From: Ursus arctos
Taxonomy: Eukaryota; Chordata; Mammalia; Carnivora; Ursidae
Direction of reading: 5' to 3'
Assembly: GCF_023065955.2 (NCBI RefSeq)
Contig: NW_026622897.1
Coordinates: 310,001-374,000 of the forward strand
DNA length: 64,000 nt
The notes under the pieces are model-generated. The model was not told where the DNA came from, did no database searches, and worked only from the letters and a program-made list of their open reading frames with translations. This document shows, piece by piece, positions 12,451 through 39,689 of this stretch. Position 1 is the stretch's first letter, and the number at the start of each line of letters is the position of its first letter. A program made the position numbers and the translations under genes.

Positions 12451-15114
12451 ATCTTGCCCCTCCCACACCTGGAAACTCAACCAGGTCTCCCAGCTCAAAC
12501 CACCATAATTGGTACATTCTACAGACAAGGTGCAGAAGTCCTCTTTGTGAAAGAACAAGAACTTTCTCGGTGATTTGGGCAGTAAGGATCAGGCCACCAA
12601 GCTCTGAATCTAAGAGTGTACTTCTAGGTACCCACACACGTCATCTATCTCGTGGGCTAGGGTCTGAGTCAGAGACTCTCACAACCTTCCAAGGCTTCAG
12701 CAAATTTATGACAAACATCAGCAGTTGTATCTGGGTAGAGAAAGGTTTGGGGTTGAAATTTCCCAAAACAATTCGCCAGAACATCCAAATGAGGAAGACA
12801 AGTTTCCCCCCAAATTCCTACCTCCACAATGCACAGTCAGGTCCTCTCGACCAACAGAGCTTTCCTCATGTCTAACCCGGGCTCTGGCATGGGTGTTCCA
12901 ATTTCTCCACATTACACCAGGGGTAAAGTATCAGGGCACAAACATCGTATCCTCACTGCTTTGGAGTGAACCTCAGACACTTCCCTCTGCTTTTCCTGAG
13001 CTCACCCTATGGACGTGTGCAGGGAAGGCACCGCTCCCTGAATCTAATACCAGACCCACGCCTTCTGGCTGCTACTTAACCACTTGTTCATTCCATCATG
13101 ACCACCTGACTGTCACCCTTTCCACCCAAAACGTCACTGGTGCATGGCCAGGCTTGCTGGATTCTGACAGTACTGGCTCAATCTTGTCCCTTCCTCTCAT
13201 GGCCACATCCTCCACGTCACCACCTGGCACCACGTGCCTGGGAGACCTGTGCGTCTGGACAGCGTCCTGGCTCAGCAGCCCGTCCTTCCCACTTGCTTAG
13301 TTGCTGGGATGGACCCCGGGGTCTGTAAGAGCCCGAGTGCGGGGCCTCCTTCTAGGGGACCCTCCCAGGCCCTAAAAACTCCGTTTCAGCCACAGAGTCA
13401 CTGTTCTTCTTTAAAATACCTTTGCCTCTTTCTCTGAAAGCAGACAGCCCAGAGGAGAAAACAGATTCTCCTAACTTTGTTTTTGTTCGTTCATGTTTGG
13501 GTGGGAGGGGATCCAGTTGACTTTTCCTCCAGGACCATCTTTGTCCTCGAAGGAATGGGAACTGAGGAACGGTGATCCAGACTCTCCAAGGAAGAGGCTC
13601 TGGGCGTCAGTCCTGTTCCCCATAGGATGGCTGCACTCTACCTGGGCAGATGGAAAAGCAGCGAAGGACTTTAACACACACACAATAAACAGAGCTGACT
13701 TCATTCTTCCTCACTTTTGGGGAGGGCAGACATAAATCATCTGTCTGCCCAGACGTCTTCATCTGAAGTTCGGTGGTGGCTCTGTGAGGTGTCTCCGGCT
13801 GAGCATGTCATGAGGACACCAGGCAGCCTGAGCTGTCATGTGGCGGCTAGTGAGACGTGTGCGCCCCGGGCCCGGGCACGTGTGGACACCCAGGGCTCGT
13901 GGATGCCTCGCAGGGGCTGACTGGATCAGCACATTGGAGCTGAGACAGCTGCAGTATGAGAAATCCATGTCTGTTACACGCATACTCATTTCAAATGCAA
14001 GTTTAATTCGGGTCCTGGGTCCAGATGGTAGAACACTGAATAAAGTCCTTAGTTTTCAGATTATCAGCTGCTTTCATACTTCTGATTTATGATACCCGGT
14101 CTGTTTACTGCTTGAATATCTGGCAGGTTTTAGAAGTCTTATTTTGAGATATTTATGGAATTTTACCCCCCAAAAATGTGTTTTGTAACAAAACTTACAT
14201 CCAAGTGTGAAATTGCAGTATTGTTAAAGATGTAAATTAAATACGTTTTCAGATAGGTTTCTCAGAAATTTGTGTGACTTACCAAAAAATCAAAGTCCTC
14301 ATTATACCATTTGTTTTGGTTTCAGGAATCTAGCTCTGCTCAAGTATGAAAACCTTTGGCAATCCTGGAAAACGCAGTGCCTCAGGTCTTACTCCCAGCT
14401 GGAAATGCACCGAGTTCTCAAACCCACAAACCAAGTGTCTGACTTCTTAACCCGTGCTTTTACAGAAAACACAGAGAATGGACGTATTAGACACGAGTGA
14501 TGTTTTATAATTATGTTTAAACGGATTACAGCTTGTTTCTAGCCTGCTTCTAAGTACTATAGTTCTCAAAGTTACCATGACTGCTAAGCTTTTTCTATTT
14601 ATAATTAACATAAAAGCTGCTCTGGAGAGGGGCCTCTGGGTCTGCGTATTTTTCTTTTGATTTTTAACCAGACACTGTTTCGGTGTTTACTAATAAGGAG
14701 GGTGTAATTGACGAAAGAATAGCGTGCTTTTATTGTGATTTATTTTACTTAAGTGTATGTGTGTTACAGGGGACCATTTATCTGGGGCGGCCCTCAGACC
14801 CTGGAAGGTTGGCTCTGTGATGATGTTGTTGAGACCATGGACTATGTGGTGTGTGCCAAGAATGCACTTGTGCTGTTGAGATAGTAGACACAGCAAAAAA
14901 GGAACGTTTGTCCTGATCCCTTAGCTTCTCCCAAGGGTCAGGTCACCTCATTTCTGGGAACCTTGAGCTCAGGGGTGTTAACCAAAATACACCTTCTCCT
15001 TCGCCATGGAGTTGGAGTGTGAGGGCACAAGGCTTCTTGGGGGCTGTTGCCCCTTAGCCATTCAAAGTCAAGTGTATCTTCCTAGTCTCAGACCCAGAGA
15101 AGTTAAAATTTCTT
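12451..15114. other. Intergenic sequence, nothing recognised
   Basis: No gene is supported. The longest frame (12725-13300, plus, 191 residues) has no recognisable domain and lacks support from splice sites or codon pattern. About 13840-13910 is locally CpG-rich. Confidence 0.45.
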
Positions 15115-15307
15115 GGGGCATCTGGGTGGCTCAGTCAGTTAAGCGTCCGACCCTTGGTTTCAGCTCAGGTCATGATCTCAGGGTCATGAGATCAAGCCCT
15201 GCATTGGGCTCTATGCTCAGCGTGGAGTCTGCTTGGGATTCTCTCTCCCTCTCCCTCCCACTCAGGCTCTCTCTCTTTCTCTCAAAGAAATAAAATCTTT
15301 AAAAAAC
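15115..15307 (+). mobile_element. Carnivore SINE (SINEC)
   Basis: The sense copy has 'ggggcatctgggtggctcag', 'cagctcaggtcatgatctca', a CT-rich segment and an 'aaataaaatctttaaaaaa' tail. Confidence 0.9.
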
Positions 15308-16060
15308 TTCCTTGGTGTTCTTTGGGTCTGCCTTTCCCTTCACCTCTCAACATGTACTTCCATCCTGCTTTTCCTGCAGTGTTCCCGCGGTCTGCAGGCC
15401 TTCACGGTGGGATGAGCATGGAAGCCCTTGAACTTGGCAGTGCAGTAAATGAGACTGTGCCAGGAGAGCCTCCGGGAGAATCCCAAGGTCCAGAATCCGC
15501 ATGTAAGACACGGCGTGCTAAGTAGCAAAGTGATCTCCTGAATTTGTAAGTAAATTTGTTTCTGGGGCTCATATGACTGCAGGTATAAACACCAGTGGAC
15601 CCTTGGCTCTGTGTCCTTCCAGCCCAGTAGATGTCTTCTCCACTGCCAAGACACAGACACTCAACGGTGCCTCCGTGAAATGCATGGGAGGCGTGGGGAA
15701 CCGTGTTCCCCACATGCAACCTGACCCCGTGCAGATTCCAGATGTGATTTGTTCACAGCTTTGAGAGGGGATCAAAGCGAAAGCAGTCTTGCATGACCAC
15801 CCCAGCATTTTCGCCCGTCCCTGAGCTCAGGTCAGATTCTCTGTTCTGATCAAGCTCAGCCCTATCTGGGTTGATGTCACCTTGATCTACATGTTCCCAT
15901 GTATTTCTGACTCAGTCCTCTTCCCGCCTAGAGTATCACCCTCACTCTGTACAGCGTGCTTTTCAGTTCAGTACTGATTCTTGTCTCCCTCGTCCTTTTT
16001 ATCGATGACTGACACTTGGCTCAGGATGTCCCCTGCTGTGTTTTCCCACAGAATACTTAC
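15308..16060. other. Intergenic sequence, nothing recognised
   Basis: Short overlapping frames only; no domain or repeat that I can name. Confidence 0.4.
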
Positions 16061-16311
16061 CACTCCAACTCTTTCCAACTTAGTGGAAGAAGTGTAGGGG
16101 ACAAGCTTGTTCCAGGAGCTCCCGCTAGACAGCTGGGTCATGGCTCTTTCTCGTTGTTCTTCACTAATGAAGTTCCTACCATTCCCACTGGCTTGATATA
16201 GGATATAAAGGATATAAACATATAGTACATTTATTACAAACAAGAATAAAATTATCAGCCACAATAAAATGTGAAGAAAAGGACTTTCTTTGTGCAGCAA
16301 ACTCTTATTAC
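16061..16311 (-). other. Possible unassigned coding exon
   Basis: On the minus strand a 251-nt segment lies between an acceptor-like ATTTTACAG (plus 16312-16320) and a strong donor-like GTAAGTATT (ending at plus 16060). Its open frame would start in phase 1 and end in phase 0. It encodes a hydrophobic stretch rich in L, I, V, F and Y of about 25 residues, then a polar segment containing SEEQRERAMTQL and KLVPYTSSTKLERVGV. The frame stays open past the donor to a stop at about 15968. It has no suitable ATG before the hydrophobic segment. I do not recognise the protein. A chance open frame, a pseudogene remnant or an exon of a non-conserved transcript are all possible. Confidence 0.25.
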
Positions 16312-16578
16312 CTGTAAAATATTGTGGAATCACCCGGAAATAGTAAAGTATTTAAACCATGTGTATATTAATCTGCACAGTTATTCCTTATAACGGTCTT
16401 CAATAGAAATTATCTGTAGATTATAGAGTTAACCATTTCTAATGAATATGGAAATAAGTATAATGCTCTCTTCAATTTTCCTAAAAATCTACTGTAGTAC
16501 ATGTGCTTTGAAGAGAAGGGACAATTCTTTGAAAGACAACAGATTCCAGGAAGACAATGCAATTCATTTAAAACAAAT

Positions 16579-16584
16579 TTTATT
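16579..16584 (-). terminator. ANGPTL5: Candidate ANGPTL5 polyadenylation signal
   Basis: AATAAA on the minus strand lies about 217 nt beyond the ANGPTL5 stop codon. It is the clearest hexamer in the expected 3' UTR. Alternatives further downstream cannot be excluded. Confidence 0.4.
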
Positions 16585-16800
16585 ATATAGTGCTAATGTA
16601 GTTTGTAGAAAAGCATACATTGAGCCATGTTTTATAAAACTCTACAAAATTAAAAATTTATGATAAACCCTTAACACCTAGACGTCATCTATAGTTAAAT
16701 TTTGGCTAAATTGTTTGAACAGTAAAAAGAGAAACTATATGAAATCTTTTCGGTATTATCAAAAATAACTGTAGAACACACATTACAATTTAAAAGGAGA

Positions 16801-33560
<16,760 letters not shown>

Positions 33561-33808
33561 GCATGTTAATGACGTTGGGTGTCTACTAGGCATCTCCTCC
33601 TTAGCTCGTCTGAAGCCCAAATCTTACTCCTTCCACCTTCAATCTGTTCCTCCCCATCTTAGTAAATGGCAATACCCTTCATCCAGTTGGTCCAGCCCCA
33701 AATCACAGTCACATTTGACTCTTTTTTTCCCTCACTTGAAACACAGCCATTTCACCCACTTGCCACAACCATTCATCAACCTCTTACTGGCTCAAGGTTT
33801 AAAATTCT

Positions 33809-34008
33809 TTTTTTTTTTTTAAAGATTCCACTTATTTATTTGACAGAGATAGAGACAGCCAGCGAGAGAGGGAACAAAAGCAGGGGGAGTGGGAGAGGAA
33901 GAAGCAGGCTCATAGCAGAGGAGCCCGATGTGGGGCTCAATCCCACAATGCCGGGATCACGCCCTGAGCCGAAGGCAGACGCTCAACCGCTGTGCCACCC
34001 AGGCGCCC
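33809..34008 (-). mobile_element. Bear-type SINEC, antisense
   Basis: The plus strand runs from a T-run and 'aaagattccacttatttatt' to 'gtgccacccaggcgcccc'. A 16-bp duplication CAAGGTTTAAAATTCT lies at 33793-33808 and 34009-34024. Confidence 0.95.
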
Positions 34009-34033
34009 CAAGGTTTAAAATTCTGAACACTTC

Positions 34034-34225
34034 TGGGGCCCTTCGGTGGCCTAGCCAGTTAAGCAACTGCCTTTGGCTCAGGTCATGATTCCAGGGTCCT
34101 AGGATGGAGCCCTATGTGGGCTCATGGCTCAGTGGAAAGCCTGCTTCTCCTTCTTCCTCTGCCCCTACACCCACATATGCTCTCTCTCAAATAAAAATAA
34201 AATCTCTAAAAATAAATAAATAAAA
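34034..34225 (+). mobile_element. Carnivore SINE (SINEC), sense
   Basis: The copy begins 'tggggcccttcggtggccta' and ends in AAATAA repeats. ATTCTGAACAC / ATTGTGAACAC flanks it. It sits about 25 bp from the preceding SINE in the opposite orientation. Confidence 0.9.
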
Positions 34226-34985
34226 TTGTGAACACATTTTACCACCTTGATTACCACCATCCTACTCCCAGTCTCCATAATCTCTCACCTAACCTACTAC
34301 AATATCATTCAAACTAACCTCATCGTATCTAGTCTTATCAACTATAGTCTAAGCTTCCCTACCAAAGCTAGAGTGATTCTTTCTAAAGGTTAACTTAGAT
34401 CACATTATTCTGCAGCTCAAAACTCTCCAATGGCTTCCGCTTCATTTGCATTTGGATTTTACATCGATTCCTTGAATACTGTGTCAGTCCCTGCTAAATC
34501 TAAACTACATCCCCAAAGCATTTCTCCAATCTCGAGTGTTAGCACACTTTCCCTCCCTCACCCTGTTCTAGTCACAGTGTCTTCTTGCTGGTCTATGAAC
34601 ACATCAAATATAATTCTGCCCTCAGAGCCTTTTTTACTTATAGCACCCTCTGCCTATAATATTCTTCATCCAGCTATCTGCATGGCAACCTCCTTTCTTC
34701 ATTTATACTCTGCCTTAATTTCCCTTAATCAGAAGCTCTCCCTGAGCACCATATCTAAAATAGAATTATATCAGTCTCTATTCCCCTATACTACTCCATT
34801 TTTCTCACAGTGATTTTCACTATCTAATATATTGTCATGGGCAAGAAAAATAAATACAAGCTCCATGAGCATAAGGACTTTGCAGTTTTTTTCACCACTG
34901 TATCCCCAGCAGCTAGAAAGTCTTTGGGACATAGTAGGTGCTCAATATACATTTCCTTAATAAAAGAATAAATTATACATATTAA

Positions 34986-36690
34986 AAGAATGAATAAAAT
35001 ATTTATAAAATAAAAATATCATATAACATATATACAATATGTTATACTGCGGTTTTAAAGTACAAAAGAATTAAGCATTGTATTCAATGCAGATGTATCT
35101 TCTGATAAAAATACAAACTTTACTGTAATATTCTTTTTGTTGCTTGAATCATACTTGACTTTCCTGTCAAGAGAAAAAGTTTATAAATGCCTCATTATCT
35201 ATTATCCAAATATGTAATCTTAAAGTCTCTTTTTTTTAGAATCTAGGACTATACAACTTAAATAAACGTGGAAACTGATCAATATTTTGAAGAAATAAAT
35301 AATTTAAAGGTTTAAAAAAAAGATCCTGTGATTAAAAAAAGAAACTAACAGCACTGTGCTTAAAGTTTCTTTTCTTCTTGGTCTTCATTGCAAAACAAAA
35401 TTTGAATGAAGAATGATTAATATGAACAAGCATTTCTAGGCACTTGAGAAACCAAGCTGTGCTTCCTAATGCTAATAGTCATGCAACAAAGCAAGAGGGT
35501 GCCTAGGAATTACAAAATGCCAAACTAATAAGATAGCAAAAGTTAGGCTTTGAGGAAGTCTAAGCACGCCTAAGTACTCCCAACAGCAACCACAATCTTC
35601 TCACTTTGGCATACACTTTGCACTGCCCGCTTTTCTTACTCTCTTTTAAATAGGCCCTAGAGAAACAGACTTGTGATGATAGCACTGGGAACAGAATCAA
35701 GGTCAACGGTGTGGCTAGGCCAGTCTAAAACTTGCCAAGATAGCTAATGGTCCATGTATATACATTTAGTCTTTCTTTGCCAAAATTACATATTCTATCT
35801 TCTTGGCATTGTCCTGAAGGAAACTTAAGTGCTTTGTGTGTTAAATCAAAGCTGGATTTGCTGTGGCATTTTAAAATCCCAGTCACCAAATGACATTTCA
35901 ATTTGAGTCACTGCATCGAACTTTGCAAAAACTGTTTTAAATAGTTTCAACTGGAAAAGTTTATTTGAACTCTAAAAATGAACAAATTAATTCACAAAGG
36001 CAGAGACATTTCAAAGCCGAGTGAGTGATTTTTATTTGGTTTGTACATTCTGCTTCCAATCTGGGAGTTTTTCCACCAAAAAAAAAAAAAAAAAAAAAAA
36101 AAAAACCCTGGCTGAAACACAGTCGGAATTTATACGTACTTTTCTATTGAGCTCCAACAGAAATTTTCAGCCTTTTTTTCACATTTGCACTTGCAAAGCC
36201 ATTACATTAACGGCTCAGAAACCCATTCAGTTTTGCACACCTCCTGCAGCACTCTAAGCATGGTGATGTGTTTTGGCAGACTCTCCGGGAGATCTCTAAA
36301 TTAAATCTGGACTTCTTTCCAGGCCACCGACGCGGCGATGGGCTGTCTCCAGAATCTGGCAGCAGGGCAGGCATCATCGGGAGCCGTGGAAAGGCAGATC
36401 TTTACAGCAGGGAGAGGTAAGGGAGAGACTGCCGAGGAGCTGGCAGAGCATCACGGCGGTGAGGGAATGCCCAGGAAGGGAAATTTCCACCTCGTCCAGC
36501 CTGGGGAAAGGGACGGTGTCTGGGGATACTCATGCCTCCAAAGACTCCCAGCTCGAACCCCACATGATTCGGTGGTTCCATCGACAATCCCCCCCCTCCC
36601 ACCCCGAATGAACCCGTGGCAACCCTCGCATCCCTCAACAGCCCCACGACAACATCCTCAGGACCAGGGAGCAGGGACTGCCTGAGCCAT
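34986..36690. other. Sequence between L2 and the CpG island
   Basis: AT-rich sequence with no recognised repeat except a 28-nt A tract at 36078-36105. The part after about 36330 rises in GC towards the CpG island. It may contain 5' non-coding sequence of ANGPTL5, which I cannot delimit. Confidence 0.45.
36078..36105 (+). repeat. A(28) homopolymer
   Basis: An uninterrupted run of 28 A lies about 750 bp upstream of the CEP126 leader. It is not attached to a recognisable SINE or LINE. Confidence 0.95.
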
Positions 36691-36826
36691 GCGCTAACAC
36701 ACCACGCCGTTCGGGGCTGCTGCGCAGACTCGATTCCCGGGAGGCCTGGTCCCGCCCACGCCGCCTATTGGCTGCCTGGCGCCCTGGTTTCCGTCGCCAA
36801 GGACGCGGCGTCCGTCGGTTGCCAAG

Positions 36827-36961
36827 ATGGCGGCGGCGTCGGCGGGGCCGCTGCCGCCCCCTCCGCCAGTGCCGGGCAAGGTCGCCGCCGCGGCCGCCAC
36901 AGCCACCATCGCTGCTGCACGGGAACCGAGGCTGCCGCGGCCAACCCTTCCGCGCCCGTGA
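36827..36961 (+). CDS. Upstream ORF 1 in the CEP126 leader (44 codons)
   Basis: An ATG in a strong context (GCCAAGATGG, A at -3 and G at +4) opens a 44-codon frame beginning MAAASAGPLPPPPPVPGK and ending at TGA 36959-36961. It is rich in Ala and Pro. The same ATG is part of the YY1-type element, so the transcription start may lie at or inside it; in that case the uORF would not be in every transcript. Whether it is translated is unknown. Confidence 0.4.
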   Translation: MAAASAGPLPPPPPVPGKVAAAAATATIAAAREPRLPRPTLPRP

Positions 36962-37015
36962 CGCGAGGCCTGAGAGACGGAGTGGAGGGAGGAGGAGGAG
37001 GAGGCCGGGGCTGCC

Positions 37016-37060
37016 ATGAGGGAGGCGACAGCGGCGGGCGGGGAGGCGGCGCTGAGGTGA
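37016..37060 (+). CDS. Upstream ORF 2 in the CEP126 leader (14 codons)
   Basis: ATG (G at -3, A at +4) gives MREATAAGGEAALR and stops at TGA 37058-37060, three nucleotides before the CEP126 ATG. The spacing would favour termination followed by reinitiation. Inference only. Confidence 0.4.
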   Translation: MREATAAGGEAALR

Positions 37061-37063
37061 AGG

Positions 37064-37191
37064 ATGCTGGCCTGGAGGCCTGGAGCCCGGAGCGCAGTCG
37101 CGGAACTGGACCCCGAGTCGTCGGACGCCCGCGACGGAGCCCCCTTCAGCCCCCGCTTGGGCCGCGGGCGCTGCCGGCCTGCCGCCGACCT
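37064..37191 (+). CDS. CEP126: CEP126 coding exon 1
   Basis: CEP126 (KIAA1377) is a centrosomal and basal-body protein needed for pericentriolar satellite organisation and primary cilium formation. This exon encodes 42 residues plus two bases, starting MLAWRPGARSAVAELDPESS, which matches my recollection of the human N-terminus (MLAGRPGTRSAVGEL). The ATG has A at -3. The donor CT|GTATCC is weak, but the phase is correct: CT plus A of exon 2 makes Leu, giving ...ADLDMKIHLEKNL as in human. The frame remains open into the intron until about 37354, which is not coding. Later exons lie beyond exon 2 outside the window. Confidence 0.9.
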
Positions 37192-37389
37192 GTATCCTTC
37201 CGGGGGTGGTGGCCGGGGTGGCGGCGTGGGCGGCGGGCCCCTCGCCCCCTGGGACCCCGCGGACTTGGGGCAGGCTGGGCGCGGGGGTGCGCCCCGGCTG
37301 TGGGGCGGTGGGCTTCCCGGCCCTGCGCCCGACCCCCGCCGTCCGAATCCTTGAGCGCCGTCCCCCCTTCTCCGCTGTCGTCCCGGTGC

Positions 37390-37614
37390 GTGAGCCCCGT
37401 CCCCCCATCCCCCCACCGTCCGGGTCCGTGAGCCCCGTCCCCCCATCCCCCCACCGTCCGGGTCCGTGAGCCCCGTCCCCCCATCCCCCCACCGTCCGGG
37501 TCCGTGAGCCCCGTCCCCCCATCCCCCCACCGTCCGGGTCCGTGAGCCCCGTCCCCCTCATCCCCCCACTGTCCGGGTCCGTGAGCCCCGTCCCCCCATC
37601 CCCTGCCGGGGTCC
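37390..37614 (+). repeat. 38-bp GC-rich minisatellite in CEP126 intron 1
   Basis: Units start GTGAGCCCCGTCCCC at 37390, 37428, 37466, 37504, 37542 and 37581, with spacing 38,38,38,38,39. The first four are near identical; the fifth has an extra base and a C-to-T change; the sixth is truncated. The array starts about 200 bp after the exon 1 donor. Confidence 0.95.
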
Positions 37615-38559
37615 CCTCCCCCACGCCGGGCCTCGAAGCGAGGTTTTCTGGAACGTCGGAGCACCGACCCGCATTGTGCGGGCATTGCTCGGCGGCCTTC
37701 AGAACCACGCCTCTGTGTTCTGTGCACCTCCTGGTTCACCGTGCCGCCGGGAGGGAAGAATCCCGCGAGTTAAAGGTCTCCGTGTCCTGCGAGAGTCGGA
37801 GTTAGCAGGTCAGGCTGGCACAGCCCCGGTTCATTCGCAGAGCGGTCGGTTTACAGTGGGCGTCGGGCGGTCAGGGGGACCGCCTGCCCCGGGATGAGCT
37901 GGAGCCCGCCTCCGCCGCGGCCACGGCTGCTCCATCTCCATAGAGAGTTCAGAAGGGAAGAGTTGTGTTTGCGGAATGTGGAGCGTGTGTCCCACTTCCG
38001 AGGACGCTAGGAGGGTGACAAGTCGCGTGGTGCTGGTGGCAGGGCTGGCGGAGGCCGGGACGGGCGGTGGCGGCCTCCGCAGTCACTCCCGCGGCAGAAT
38101 GCAGTGACTTCTGTCTCCGCTCTGCCGGTGTCCCTACCCCGCGCTGGCCCCGGTTCTGAGACGATGCGCTTTGACAGCGAGCGAGCACAGGCTCTGACGT
38201 GCGCTGTCGTGGGCTTCGGGGTGCAGACCCCGTGACAGTGAGGACGGCAGGTGTGGACGGAACTTCCCCTGACCTTGCGGCTCCTGCCGCTGGCCTCTCA
38301 GCGAGCCATCGCTCTCCCTGGCCGGTTGCTTGTCCCCAAAACTGCGCTCTCAGACATGTGTTCTGAAACAAACGGGCTCGTTCCCTATACATTTGATCTT
38401 GTTCCCTTGACGTTGTATTTTCATAAACACTGAAGTCCTATTACACTGACCCTAATTTATTCTAAATCGGAAAATGGGGAAGCAGGGTCAATGGCTCATT
38501 GACACAGTGTATCTTTCCATCATTTTCAGGAATGAAATGGTCGTAGACTTCGTTTTTTA

Positions 38560-38682
38560 TTTCAAGAAAATATTTTTATTTTTTTTATTTTTTTATAATG
38601 ATTTTTTATTATATTATGTTAGTCACCATACAGTACATCCCAGGTTTCCGATGTAAGGCTCGATGATTCATTAGGTGTTATA
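38560..38682 (-). mobile_element. Carnivore L1 3' stub, antisense, with duplication
   Basis: The plus strand has 'ttatgttagtcaccatacag' and 'ttccgatgtaaggctcgatg', the reverse of the L1 3' end. AGACTTCGTTTTTTA flanks both sides (about 38546-38560 and 38683-38697). Only about 120 bp inserted. Confidence 0.88.
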
Positions 38683-38934
38683 GACTTCGTTTTTTAAATG
38701 GATGTAGTGGGAACACTGATTAAACATCAGAAAATGGTTGTAAATGAATTAGTAGTACCTCAAAGGAACAAAACCAAACATTAATTCCAGAATTGTAATC
38801 ATGGTTTCCTGTAACGAAATACATTACTAAAAACATACTTAAATACTACATCTATGGTTGGAATTAAGAAAGCTGTAAATGACTATTTCAATAGATGCCC
38901 AAGAGGCTTTAATGAAATCCAACAACTTCTGCTA

Positions 38935-39035
38935 ATATGTGCGTGTACATATATGTAAATATGTATCTACACATCTATCTTTTGCTTATATATATGTATG
39001 TATGTATACATATATGACATATATATAAGTTTAAA
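38935..39035. repeat. AT-rich alternating tract
   Basis: Irregular TATATG / TATA repeats, partly self-complementary. Confidence 0.7.
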
Positions 39036-39493
39036 TTGGGATAAAGAGATTCTTTAACATAGTAAGGGCTATGACACTAAATCAAGAATATCATTATATT
39101 ACTAATTGGAAAAACACTTAAGTACCTTTTGTAAGTATTTGAATGTTCTTAATGTCTGTAATGTTTTCCATTGGATACCTGTTAACAGAGTAGGAGCTCA
39201 AATTTATTGAACAAATAACTAAATGGGGGGAGAACAAACGAAAAAACTTTAGTCATAAAATAAGCAAGTGCCTTGGTAAAATTTCTACATGTAATTTCTG
39301 AATGTGAATTCAGTACTCAGAGACCATCCAGCTTTCTGTTGAAGACATTTTCTTTCTCAAGTCAGAATCCCCTGACTCAAAGGCTATGAAAGAACAAAAC
39401 CCTATAAAGTTCATCTAATTAAAATTACCTAAATTTCTATCATTTCAATCTAGAATAGAAATTGAATAAATTTTTCTTTTAAAAAAAATGTGA

Positions 39494-39684
39494 GGGAGCA
39501 CCTGGGTGGCTCAGTCAGTTAAGCGTCTGCCTTCTGCTCAGGTTATGACCTGCAGTCCTGGGATCAAATCCCTCATCGGGCTCCCCGCTTGGTGGGGGGG
39601 GGGGCCTGCTTCTCTCCTCTCCCCTCAGTCGTGCTCTCTCTCTTCCTCTCTCTCAAATAAATAAAATCTTTAAAAAATAAAAAA
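39494..39684 (+). mobile_element. Carnivore SINE (SINEC)
   Basis: The sense copy has 'gggagcacctgggtggctca', an internal run of 11 G near 39594-39604 and tail 'aaataaataaaatctttaaa'. Confidence 0.88.
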
Positions 39685-39689
39685 GGTGA

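Larger units (their letters stand above)
36700..38250. promoter_or_regulatory. CpG island, CEP126 promoter and probable shared ANGPTL5 promoter
   Basis: About 1.5 kb of sequence dense in CpG surrounds CEP126 coding exon 1. The upstream edge has a GC box (CCCGCCC, 36751-36757), an inverted CCAAT box (ATTGG, 36767-36771) and a YY1-type AAGATGGCGG (36824-36833). There is no TATA box, as is usual for a CpG-island promoter. From memory, human ANGPTL5 and CEP126 transcripts start close together and diverge, so the same island may drive both genes. Very long frames on both strands here (271-357 residues) are composition artefacts. Confidence 0.85.

Noticed and set aside
12335..12637. Proline/serine-rich minus-strand frame
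   Set aside because: It is a translation of the (GGGA)n microsatellite and the SINE tail.
12725..13300. 191-codon plus-strand frame as a gene
   Set aside because: No recognisable domain, no splice or promoter context, and several overlapping frames of similar quality exist on both strands.
34430..34813. 127-codon frame upstream of the CpG island
   Set aside because: It lies in L2 LINE sequence with the L2 tail following, so it is repeat-derived.
36616..37739. Very long open frames on both strands (up to 357 codons) in the CpG island
   Set aside because: They come from stop-poor GC-rich sequence and from translating the 38-bp minisatellite. Only the 42-codon CEP126 exon 1 has homology and splice support.
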